DNA from: Syntrophomonadaceae bacterium
Lineage (GTDB): Bacteria > Bacillota_D > Dethiobacteria > DTU022
Reading direction: 5' to 3'
NCBI GenBank assembly: GCA_003562605.1
Contig: PWUG01000362.1
Location: 1-6,926, forward strand
DNA: 6,926 nt
Under the pieces are notes generated by a model that saw only the letters and a program-made list of their open reading frames with translations, was not told where the DNA came from and searched no databases. The translations under genes and the position numbers were made by a program. Below are positions 1 through 5,359 of the stretch, in pieces. Numbering within the stretch: the first letter of the stretch is position 1; every line of letters starts with the position of its first letter.

Positions 1-1
1 C

Positions 2-436
2 GAGGGCAAGATAAAACTGGTTGCTATCGAAAATGATGAACCGGAATTGGAAGTATTTGATACGGGGCTTTCAGATATAAACAATATCGAATTCATTTTT
101 GATGGCAGATACCTAGCTATGGAAAGTTACTATATGTACGATATAGAAGGATACTGGTTGGAATTTTTCGACAGGCAAACCGGAGAACTGGTAGAACTTG
201 AAAACGATTATCTCCCCTCGATGTATTCAAAAACTGATCAAGGAGAGATGGTGTTTAATAAAGTAGAAGAAAAAAAAGATTCTAGACCCGTTTTGACACC
301 CGTTTTGCTAAATAATAACTTAGAAAAAGTGCAAAGTATAGATTTACCGCCGGGTGTGTTCCGCTTAGGTGACATGTGGTGCGTGCTTGGAAGAAACCAG
401 GAGGGCTACCCTCTGTATAAAGTGGATTTTGAGTAG
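2..436 (+). CDS. 3' end of an unidentified protein (partial, beta-rich)
   Basis: The frame is open from the left edge of the window to a TAG at 434-436, so the start lies outside. A TTG at 47 lies in frame, but there is no reason to prefer it over a start further upstream. About 144 residues are visible. They are acidic and aromatic-rich, with short alternating hydrophobic stretches (FIFDGRYLAM, YWLEFFDRQTGELVEL, YPLYKVDF) and many turns. This is what a beta-propeller or similar all-beta repeat protein looks like near its C-terminus. I see no catalytic motif, membrane segment or lipobox in this part, and I do not recognise the family. It is on the strand opposite to most of the island and is probably a flanking gene. 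Confidence 0.7.
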   Translation, partial: EGKIKLVAIENDEPELEVFDTGLSDINNIEFIFDGRYLAMESYYMYDIEGYWLEFFDRQTGELVELENDYLPSMYSKTDQGEMVFNKVEEKKDSRPVLTPVLLNNNLEKVQSIDLPPGVFRLGDMWCVLGRNQEGYPLYKVDFE

Positions 437-450
437 CCTTATTCAAACCT

Positions 451-499
451 GTCTATTAACTTGCCTGAGCAAACTTAATACTCAGGTTTTAAAATAGAC
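451..499 (+). terminator. possible weak terminator / imperfect inverted repeat after the left-edge gene
   Basis: CCTGAG (464-469) pairs with CTCAGG (481-486) around an 11-nt loop and is followed at once by TTTT. Outer arms GTCTATT (451-457) and AATAGAC (493-499) can also pair, giving a two-part stem with an internal bulge. It begins 14 nt after the stop codon at 436. The short T-run and the long loop make termination efficiency uncertain. Confidence 0.4.
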
Positions 500-905
500 G
501 GAGGATCGGCCGGCGAAAGAGCCGATTGTAGGAAGGTGGTCCTTCGCTGCCGGCCGCGGCAATGGGGCCTGGAGGCCTCGCGAATCAGGAAAGCGAAAAT
601 TACGGGGATGCGGTCAAAGATAAAGCGCACCCCGCTTAAACTTTGTCGTACAGGAAAGCTTCGGCCCTTCCGGTTGCCCTTCACTCCGGCCTGGCTGCGC
701 ATAGGACGCTTCGCCGGGCCTGCACTCCCGGCCAACCCGCAGGGCCTCCGCTAAAAGATAAAACCTTTTTGCGGTCAAAGATATGCTGGCTCCTGGCTAA
801 AAAAAACACGGCCAGGCCCCGGCATAACTTTGTCGACAATGCTCCGGTTTTTGCCAGTGCGCCCCCGCTCCAGCAAGGCTGCACAGCGCGCAGCCCTTAA
901 TCAGG
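500..905. other. GC-rich non-coding spacer with many short hairpins
   Basis: No credible gene is present: the ORFs on both strands here lack ribosome binding sites, overlap one another and are rich in Arg, Pro and Ala, as GC-rich non-coding DNA translates. The stretch is clearly richer in GC than its flanks. Short perfect stems follow one another: ATCGGC/GCCGAT (505-510, 521-526), GAAGG/CCTTC with a 4-nt loop (532-545), TGCCG/CGGCA with a 4-nt loop (548-561), GCCGGG/CCCGGC with an 8-nt loop (713-718, 727-732), and CCTGGC/GCCAGG (792-797, 811-816). It could be an extragenic repeat element or a structured RNA. No known RNA family could be assigned by eye. Confidence 0.5.
610..835. repeat. duplicated motif pair in the GC-rich spacer
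   Basis: The 13-mer GCGGTCAAAGATA occurs at 610-622 and again at 771-783. In each case it is followed by the 10-mer AACTTTGTCG, at 639-648 and 826-835. The order is the same in both copies but the spacing differs (16 and 42 nt). This looks like two diverged copies of one repeat unit flanking the most GC-rich, hairpin-forming core (about 650-750). Confidence 0.5.
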
Positions 906-928
906 TAGGGATGGAAAAAAAGCTTTTC

Positions 929-956
929 TTGCCTGTGATATACTTAAAGAAGGCAA
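929..956. promoter_or_regulatory. candidate operator/promoter of the vapBC pair
   Basis: TTGCCT (929-934) and AGGCAA (951-956) form a perfect 6-bp inverted repeat with a 16-bp centre that contains TATACT (939-944), a good -10 hexamer. No matching -35 is visible at 17 bp. The site ends 26 nt before the GTG of the antitoxin gene. VapBC-type operons are normally repressed through an inverted repeat over their promoter, and the position fits. The arms are short, so chance is possible. Confidence 0.3.
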
Positions 957-982
957 TATTTCTTTAGCTGGGAGGGCTTAAG

Positions 983-1243
983 GTGTTAGCTGTTAAGAAA
1001 AGAATTGAAAAAGACGGCCGGATTGAATTAGGCGATTTATTAAAATCAACTAAAATCAAGCCAGGTGACTGGGTGGAAATTATCCCTTCGAAGAATAAGA
1101 TAATTATACAGATATCGAAACGGGCCAAACCTAAAGGAGCTATCAGGGCAGCTGCCGGCATTTTAAAAAATCAACCTGAACTGGTGGAGGAGATGCTGCT
1201 AACCAGGGAGGCAGAAGATGACCGCACAGGAACCAGCCTTTAA
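983..1243 (+). CDS. vapB: VapB-like antitoxin, AbrB/SpoVT type
   Basis: Predicted antitoxin of 86 residues that should bind and inhibit the PIN toxin encoded next and repress their shared promoter. Residues 1-47 fit an AbrB/SpoVT swapped-hairpin DNA-binding fold (VKKRIEKDGRIELGD, IKPGDWVEII, KIIIQIS). Residues 53-72 (AIRAAAGILKNQPELVEEML) fit the amphipathic tail that such antitoxins use to contact the toxin. The start is GTG at 983, with GGGAGG at 970-976 and a 6-nt spacer. The 3' end overlaps the toxin gene by 26 bp, which implies translational coupling. The family is clear from fold motifs and context; the exact VapB subfamily is not. Confidence 0.85.
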   Translation: MLAVKKRIEKDGRIELGDLLKSTKIKPGDWVEIIPSKNKIIIQISKRAKPKGAIRAAAGILKNQPELVEEMLLTREAEDDRTGTSL

Positions 1244-1652
1244 AAAAGTATTAGTCGACACCAATATCATTATCTATGTTCTCAAGGGAGTAGACCCGGC
1301 CATTAAGGCGATGGAGGGCTTCGAACAGGCTGATGTCGACATATATTATTCAACAATTATAGAAGCCGAGCTGTTTTCGTTTCATCAATTAACGGAAAAA
1401 CAGAAAGACAAAATCCGTGATATTCTGAACCTTGGTGAAATAATAGAAGTAGATTCTGTGGTTGCCCTCCAGGCGGCAGAATTTCGTGCTTTAAGCCGAA
1501 AAGAATACGAGCGCAAACTAAAATTACCCGATGCGCTGGTCGCTGCTACGGCATTTATAAATTCTGCCGTATTAATCACCCGCAATGTGAGGGATTTTTC
1601 TCATTTAGAAGAACATGGTTTGAAAGTCTGGAGTCCTTTTGAAGGGGATTAA
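1218..1652 (+). CDS. vapC: VapC-like toxin, PIN-domain ribonuclease
   Basis: Predicted toxin of 144 residues, a Mg-dependent endoribonuclease of the PIN family that usually cuts tRNA or rRNA. The acidic residues expected in the active site are visible: D14 in VLVDTNIIIYVL, E51 in STIIEAELF, D105 in KLPDALVAATA, and D126 in LITRNVRDF. The length is normal for VapC. The ATG at 1218 has GGGAGG at 1206-1211 with a 6-nt spacer, inside the end of the antitoxin gene, so production is coupled to that of the antitoxin. No frameshift or missing catalytic residue is seen, so the pair looks functional. It is the only recognisable complete operon on the plus strand. Confidence 0.92.
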   Translation: MTAQEPAFKKVLVDTNIIIYVLKGVDPAIKAMEGFEQADVDIYYSTIIEAELFSFHQLTEKQKDKIRDILNLGEIIEVDSVVALQAAEFRALSRKEYERKLKLPDALVAATAFINSAVLITRNVRDFSHLEEHGLKVWSPFEGD

Positions 1653-1744
1653 AGTATGAGTGAGGGCTGTTTATAAGATAACAGGGATAGTAAGGGGCTT
1701 GATGCTATACCCGGCAAATCACGGGCTGTAAGTTGCAATGAGCC

Positions 1745-2086
1745 TTAATCCTCTGTGCCTTTTGTCCCGGGCCCGGCAATAGCGATTTCTTCGCTTGTAT
1801 CTTCAAACAAAACATCAAACTTAAACCCGAGCCTATGCGATATTTTCCATAGTTGTTCGACGGTATAATTATAATCGCCGCTTTCAAGCTTTGAAATCAT
1901 GGCCTGGGTTACGCCGAGTTTTTCGGCAAGCTTTTTCTGGCTAAGATTGTGCTTAATCCTGTACTTAAAAATAGCTGTAGATATCTTGTAATAGATATCA
2001 TAAAGCTCCTCGCTTCTACGGCCTTCTTCACCGCTCAACTTGTAGTAGGTCTCCCAGGCAGTCGGCAATTGGCGGATGTCAATCAT
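1745..2086 (-). CDS. XRE-family helix-turn-helix regulator (stand-alone antitoxin?)
   Basis: A 113-residue protein with an XRE/Cro-type helix-turn-helix at about residues 37-91 (FKYRIKHNLSQKKLAEKLG, VTQAMISKLESGD, LWKISHRLGFKFDVLF). The N-terminal 36 residues are an aromatic-rich helical extension. The C-terminal tail (about 96-113) is acidic then Gly/Lys-rich and probably disordered. The ATG at 2086 has GGGAGGG at 2101-2095 with an 8-nt spacer. Its start overlaps the end of a headless upstream reading frame (ATGATTGA), the arrangement of a toxin followed by its antitoxin. No complete partner remains, so it is either an orphan antitoxin or a plain transcriptional repressor. Confidence 0.85.
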   Translation of the reverse strand: MIDIRQLPTAWETYYKLSGEEGRRSEELYDIYYKISTAIFKYRIKHNLSQKKLAEKLGVTQAMISKLESGDYNYTVEQLWKISHRLGFKFDVLFEDTSEEIAIAGPGTKGTED

Positions 2087-2210
2087 CCTCCAGTCCCTCC
2101 CTAATTTCTCCTAATCTCTTTAATGCAATCGGAATAGCAGCCTTATAGCTTTCGCTTTTTTTCTTTCGCTCTTTTTCTGTAGTTTGTTTGTATATACTAC
2201 TCGATATGGG
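2079..2210 (-). pseudogene. headless ORF remnant upstream of the XRE gene
   Basis: A frame of 43 sense codons is open from just after an in-frame TAG (2213-2211) to TGA at 2081-2079, and contains no ATG, GTG or TTG. The translation is strongly basic at first (KERKKKSES), then ends in a regular amphipathic helix (AAIPIALKRLGEIREGLEDD). Its stop overlaps the start of the XRE gene by 8 bp, a coupling typical of TA operons. It may be the 3' end of a lost toxin gene, cut off by the MNT-HEPN pair now lying in front. It is short and the family is not recognised, so chance cannot be excluded. Confidence 0.3.
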
Positions 2211-2571
2211 CTACAAATTGAACTGCATTATTAAGCTGTTTTTTCGCTTCTTCCCTTGATACAACATAGAAGTCCTGATAGTCGCATTTTAGGCGGATAT
2301 CGAAAGCCGCGGCCAGCATTTTATAAAGACTTTTGTCAATTTGCCCGGTAGCAATATATTTCTGGTTAAAGAACGCAATAATCGCTGAATGTCTTTTAGC
2401 ATCAAACAGATCATGTGCAAGCAAGGCTCTTGAAGCATGGAAAAAAGCGTAATAGGACCGGTTGACCGATTGAGACATTTTATCGTGCTCCAGGTTCAGC
2501 GCTGCTGTTTGTAGCTCCTCTTTGGCCTTGCCCAGGCGGTATTCTGAAAGGGTTCTAATCTTGTCATCCAT
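2197..2571 (-). CDS. HEPN-domain protein (toxin of MNT-HEPN pair)
   Basis: A 124-residue all-alpha protein with the signature of the HEPN domain: SVNRSYYAFFHASRALL (about 35-51), a following KRHSAIIAFFNQ helix (59-70), and DIRLKCDY (91-98) in the place where this family carries its R-x-x-x-D-Y motif. HEPN partners of small MNT nucleotidyltransferases act as RNases, and the MNT protein neutralises them. Whether this subfamily is catalytic cannot be told from sequence alone. The ATG at 2571 overlaps the end of the MNT gene by 8 bp, with AAGGGG at 2586-2581 as a ribosome binding site. The length is normal and the gene looks intact. The low GC content contrasts with the MNT/HepT genes at 3450-3850. 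Confidence 0.87.
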   Translation of the reverse strand: MDDKIRTLSEYRLGKAKEELQTAALNLEHDKMSQSVNRSYYAFFHASRALLAHDLFDAKRHSAIIAFFNQKYIATGQIDKSLYKMLAAAFDIRLKCDYQDFYVVSREEAKKQLNNAVQFVAHIE

Positions 2572-2920
2572 ATAGTGTGACCCCTTCGGTCACAATATTT
2601 GTAAAGTAAGGTAATGTGTCGACCCATTCATCGAAGAATTCAATATTATTTTTTACAACCGAAACAAAGATCCCATAACGGGTAGTCAAATCAACGGTAA
2701 GCTCGAGCACAGCATCATCATACTTGTAGATATCATTTTCTTTTAAATCCAGTAAAATCATTAAATCCAGGTCAGATCCCGACTCTTGCTGTTCTCTGAC
2801 ATATGAGCCATAGAGGATGATTTTTTTTAAGCTTTGACCGTATATTTGCTTAAGGCCGTTTTCAAGTTCTTCCAATAAATCGGACAGCTGGCCATCTTTG
2901 ATAATCTTATTTGTTTTCAT
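2564..2920 (-). CDS. MNT-domain nucleotidyltransferase (antitoxin of MNT-HEPN pair)
   Basis: A 118-residue minimal nucleotidyltransferase of the DNA polymerase beta superfamily. The core is KKIILYGSYVREQQESGSDLDLMILL (about 32-57), with GS at 38-39 and the metal-binding pair D50 and D52. The third acidic position is not obvious: the later strand reads YGIFVSVV, so activity is less certain than for the D-x-D pair alone. In MNT-HEPN systems this protein modifies (AMPylates) or masks the HEPN toxin. The ATG at 2920 follows GGAGGTG (2932-2926) by 5 nt. The 244 nt upstream (2921-3164) hold no convincing gene and must contain its promoter, though I could not assign hexamers with confidence. Confidence 0.87.
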   Translation of the reverse strand: MKTNKIIKDGQLSDLLEELENGLKQIYGQSLKKIILYGSYVREQQESGSDLDLMILLDLKENDIYKYDDAVLELTVDLTTRYGIFVSVVKNNIEFFDEWVDTLPYFTNIVTEGVTLYG

Positions 2921-3164
2921 GCAGACACCTCCAAGTATTTATAACAAGAAGCACGAGGTTTTATTGATTTTACCATAAAAATTCTGATGCTGGATTTCCT
3001 GTTAGCCTGAATATGACTCGTCTGGTAATCAGAATATGTTCCTTTATTGCCCACCAAAACGATATCCTTCAGAACCACTCTGAGTGTAATGTTTTCAGGC
3101 TGGCACATGGTGTATACTGCTCACTCTCCAATGATATACTTTTTAGAGCAAAAAGGCTTTGTTG

Positions 3165-3560
3165 CTAGACGCTACAATATCTCAGCAAAACGTCCCGAAT
3201 CTCTCCCGGTTCCCTTACCACAGCTGATCGCCATTGCCCAAAGCCGCCGTGGGAGTTTACAGCCTGAACCCACTCAGCCAGATAATTTTGTTTTACCTTG
3301 TCCTGCTCTGTTTCCTGGCCCTTGGTTTCCAAAACCAGCATATCGCCGCTTGTTAACCTAATTAGAAAATCTGGGCGATATTTACGTACCACTCCGCGGT
3401 AAATGTAGAGTATTTCAAACCCCAGATGATCGTTTTTTACCCAGGCGGCCACGCGATCGCGCTCTAAAGATTCGCAGTCCCGATCGCCGAGCAAGTTGAG
3501 GGCCTCTTTGGCGTGCGCAAGCATATCCAGCATACCGGTTCGGTCGTCACGCACGCTCAT
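3165..3560 (-). CDS. chimeric ORF: HepT-like N-terminus joined to PD-(D/E)XK end of a type III-like Res subunit
   Basis: The ORF has 131 codons from ATG 3560, chosen because GGAGG lies 5-6 nt upstream; an ATG at 3590 lacks such a site. Residues 1-37 (RDDRTGMLDMLAHAKEALNLL, ESLERDRV) read like the first helix pair of a DUF86/HepT HEPN toxin, which is expected right after an MNT gene. From about residue 38 (AAWVKNDHLGFEI) the sequence changes to the C-terminal nuclease region of a helicase-nuclease restriction subunit. Its D64, E78 and K80 fit PD-(D/E)XK (YRPDFLIRL, LVLETKGQ), followed by EWVQAVNSHGGFGQW. The HepT catalytic region and the Res helicase are both absent. The frame is intact across the junction (about 3444-3456), where local GC content changes abruptly. 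It is probably non-functional as either parent, although a small folded nuclease fragment is conceivable. Confidence 0.65.
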   Translation of the reverse strand: MSVRDDRTGMLDMLAHAKEALNLLGDRDCESLERDRVAAWVKNDHLGFEILYIYRGVVRKYRPDFLIRLTSGDMLVLETKGQETEQDKVKQNYLAEWVQAVNSHGGFGQWRSAVVREPGEIRDVLLRYCSV

Positions 3561-3849
3561 ACTGCACCTCCGCCGCGCCGAGCACCTCATCGCGAAAGCG
3601 CGGATTCAAGCCCTTGACCGTGTGCATCTCCACCTTATGGCCAAGCAGCCGGCTAAGCTCGGTTTCCATCCCCGCCAGCTTGATCAGCCCCACTTGGGCC
3701 TTGTGCTCGAACTCCACCAGCACATCCACATCGCTGCCCTGGCCGAAATCGTTGCGCAGAACCGAACCAAAAAGGGCCAGCCTTTGTATCCCGTTGCGCC
3801 GGCAGAAGGCGGCGATCTGTTCCTGTGGTATGTCAATCTTCACACTCAT
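3547..3849 (-). CDS. mntA: minimal nucleotidyltransferase, MntA-like antitoxin
   Basis: A 100-residue MNT protein with LALFGSVLRNDFGQGSDVDVLVEF (about 24-47): GS at 28-29, metal ligands D40 and D42. The third acidic residue is probably E74 (HKVEMHTVKGLNP), where relatives mostly have Asp. Members of this group AMPylate their HepT RNase partner and so silence it. The ATG at 3849 is preceded by GGAGGAGGTG (3864-3855) with a 5-nt spacer and lies 2 nt after the stop of the methyltransferase remnant. Its 3' end overlaps the next ORF by 14 bp, the usual mntA-hepT coupling. The partner hepT is truncated and fused, so the antitoxin appears to have outlived its toxin. GC content is high (near 58-60% by hand count). 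Confidence 0.85.
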   Translation of the reverse strand: MSVKIDIPQEQIAAFCRRNGIQRLALFGSVLRNDFGQGSDVDVLVEFEHKAQVGLIKLAGMETELSRLLGHKVEMHTVKGLNPRFRDEVLGAAEVQYERA

Positions 3850-3851
3850 GG

Positions 3852-4064
3852 CTACACCTCCTCCGGCGCAAACATCCGGGCCTTGAAGACCGGCTCCAGC
3901 GCCCTGGCGCCCGGGATGAAGGAATCTCCGTTGACGAAGACCTCATCCGCGTCTTCGGTCAGCTTCTGTTCGATGGCAAATTGTTTATCCCGCTCCAGGT
4001 CCTCTTTCTCCCAATCTTCCGTCTCGCGCCAGATCGCTGTCACCTGTCGGTTATCGATACGACC
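3852..4064 (-). pseudogene. C-terminal remnant of a site-specific DNA (adenine) methyltransferase, Mod-like
   Basis: About 70 codons in one frame, ending in TAG at 3854-3852. The readable part (RQVTAIWRETEDWEKEDLERDK, FAIEQKLTEDADEVFVNGDS, then FIPGARALEPVFKARMF) matches what I know of the extreme C-terminus of type III-like Mod adenine methyltransferases. None of the catalytic domain (DPPY and SAM-binding motifs) is present. A GTG at 4043 could open the frame but has no good ribosome binding site. Upstream, the homology runs into the AlbA/ATPase pseudogene in a different frame at about 4060-4068. This is a deletion or recombination scar; methylation activity is lost. Confidence 0.6.
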
Positions 4065-4957
4065 GCAATTGCAACGCGGATTGGTGCACCTGTCTGAGAA
4101 TAATCGGCATGAACTATTGCGTTAACAAGGGCTTCTCTGACAGCTATAAGCGGAACATTCCAGACGTCTTTGCGCTGTAACTCTCCAAACCCTGCAGCCT
4201 GAGAGCTGTGTTTTTTAACAAAATCATAAGCTTTTTCTAGCGCTATCGGTAAATGCTCGTGGATTTCCATCTGATCAAGAATATTGGCTTTGCTCTTTCC
4301 CTGAAAACGACCGCACTGAATCCAGGCATCCGGGAAGTATTGTTCGCGAACCGGTCCGAACAATAGCACCCCGCCAACTGTCGGCACTAATCACCCCTGA
4401 TGTCTGGCAAACAAGTTAAGGGTTTCGGCCTTATTTGAAGTCCATTCCTGAAGCTCGGAAAACAACCCGGAAGCAACCCGGAAGTCGATTGCTTCCGGGT
4501 TAACTTCCGGTATAGGTTCTTCGTCATAGGAGAGGTTTAAGGCTGTGCGTCGCATTTCGTTTATCAGCGCCATATCTGCTAAACGGTTTGTAGAACCTAC
4601 TCTTACGTGCACCCCATTTTCAAGGCCACCTTCACTTAAGTAATGTGGCCGTGAACTGATGAGGAAAACTTCTACTGCCAGTAAGGTTTGCCCTTTCCAG
4701 TTTATAATCATCACGTCTGGTATGAGACGCGGCATAATTGAGTCGGCAATCAAGTTAGTAAGACGTTCTTCTTCTGCGAGCGGGTTTTCTATCCCCAGCA
4801 CGGCCTTGGTATTATCCTCAATCCCGATTAATATTATTCCACCCGCTGTGTTAGCAAAGGCAGTAGTTGTTTTGAGTATGTTTCGCGGAGAAGATAAATC
4901 CCGTTTAAAATCTAAGGTTTTATTTTCATTGCGGGTCAGCAGTTCTTCGATTTTCAC
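4040..4957 (-). pseudogene. broken AlbA_2 / RecG-like ATP-binding protein gene
   Basis: The first part (188 codons from GTG 4957; GGAGGGAG at 4971-4964, 6-nt spacer) is an AlbA_2 domain: ENKTLDFKRDLSS (11-23), AFANTAGGIILIGIED (33-48), then GVHVRVGSTNRLAD. TGA at 4393-4391 interrupts it. The same frame continues directly with LVPTVGGVLLFG, FPDAWIQCGRF, and REALVNAIVHADYS, the N-box of a GHKL-type ATPase. Relatives read HQGRLVPTVGG here, so a CGA Arg to TGA change is the likely lesion. After GAPIRVAI (about 4067) the match stops, the ATP-lid and the C-terminal region are missing, and the frame ends at 4040. There are thus two independent defects. The start lies 3 nt after the RHH stop, so it was the third gene of the parA operon. 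Such proteins often sit beside restriction and TA genes. Confidence 0.75.
4464..4501. repeat. perfect 13-bp inverted repeat inside the AlbA_2 pseudogene
   Basis: AACCCGGAAGCAA (4464-4476) and TTGCTTCCGGGTT (4489-4501) are exact reverse complements around 12 nt. The loop and right flank carry two further copies of the core, so the 7-mer CCGGAAG occurs twice directly (4467-4473, 4478-4484) and twice inverted (4492-4498, 4504-4510). It lies in the linker between the AlbA_2 and ATPase regions (PEVNPEAIDFRVASG). Confidence 0.6.
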
Positions 4958-4960
4958 TAA

Positions 4961-5359
4961 TTACTCCCTCCGAACATCTGTTTCAAACACATACTCATAA
5001 AGCATTCTTACTGCTGCGGAAACAACGTGGTATTTGCCCACGCCGGCCTTTTTAGATATTTCGTTTATCATTTTAATCTCATCTGGATCTAGCCAGTAAG
5101 TTTGCCGTTTGCGGTTTTCTTCCAGGCGGCGGACACTTGCACCCTGGACGGCTTTTTCTTTTATGTTATCCGCAGACGTTTGCGTAAACGTTTGCGGATG
5201 CGTAATTGCTTGCAATTTTGTTTTTGTTTCCGTTTTCGCCTTCGGTTTGGACTTTTTTTCTACGGGTTTACCAGCATCAGGCTTTTCTTCCCTTGAGTCT
5301 TTTATCTGCGGCAGAAACTCCTCAAGCGGGTTATAACCTGTTCGTGGTTTTTTGCTCAT
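4961..5359 (-). CDS. ribbon-helix-helix DNA-binding protein, ParA partner
   Basis: A 132-residue basic protein. Residues 1-70 are polar, rich in Lys, Thr and Gln and probably disordered. Residues 84-124 form a ribbon-helix-helix: strand KRQTYWL (84-90), helix DEIKMINEISKKAG (93-106), then helix KYHVVSAAVRMLYEYVF (109-125). Directly behind parA, such proteins serve as centromere-binding adaptors and operon repressors in ParA-type (type Ib) partition, binding repeated sites and stimulating the ATPase through the N-terminal arm. The ATG at 5359 overlaps the parA stop (ATGA, 4 bp) and has a G-rich binding site just upstream. Residues 56-63 (QTFTQTSA) are encoded by DNA matching the iterons in front of parA. 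The assignment rests on fold pattern and position. Confidence 0.8.
   Translation of the reverse strand: MSKKPRTGYNPLEEFLPQIKDSREEKPDAGKPVEKKSKPKAKTETKTKLQAITHPQTFTQTSADNIKEKAVQGASVRRLEENRKRQTYWLDPDEIKMINEISKKAGVGKYHVVSAAVRMLYEYVFETDVRRE
5173..5196. repeat. double 12-bp iteron inside the RHH gene
   Basis: Two adjacent 12-bp units, CAGACGTTTGCG and TAAACGTTTGCG, have their ACGT centres exactly 12 bp apart (5177/5178 and 5189/5190). Positions 5176-5195 match 6170-6189 in front of parA at 19 of 20 bases. A poorly conserved third unit may follow (GATGCGTAATTG, 5197-5208). The units are near-palindromic around AACGTT, as expected of a site for a symmetric RHH dimer. Confidence 0.65.

Noticed and set aside
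536..900. Overlapping plus-strand ORFs of 72 and 85 codons and minus-strand ORFs in the GC-rich spacer
   Set aside because: They have no ribosome binding site, overlap in several frames, and show Arg/Pro/Ala-rich translations without a fold signature; the region reads better as non-coding.
2917..3108. A 63-codon minus-strand ORF ending in an ATGA overlap with the MNT gene
   Set aside because: There is no ribosome binding site at a usable distance and no recognisable domain, and MNT-HEPN pairs normally have no such leader gene. The overlap is tempting but probably chance.
3496..4125. A 209-codon plus-strand ORF antisense to mntA and the methyltransferase remnant
   Set aside because: It is a shadow of the GC-rich minus-strand genes, which have clear motifs and binding sites; its own translation shows no domain.
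4391..4393. TGA as a selenocysteine or reassigned codon
   Set aside because: No SECIS-like hairpin is evident just downstream. The family has Arg here as far as I know, and the gene is truncated anyway, so a nonsense mutation is simpler.
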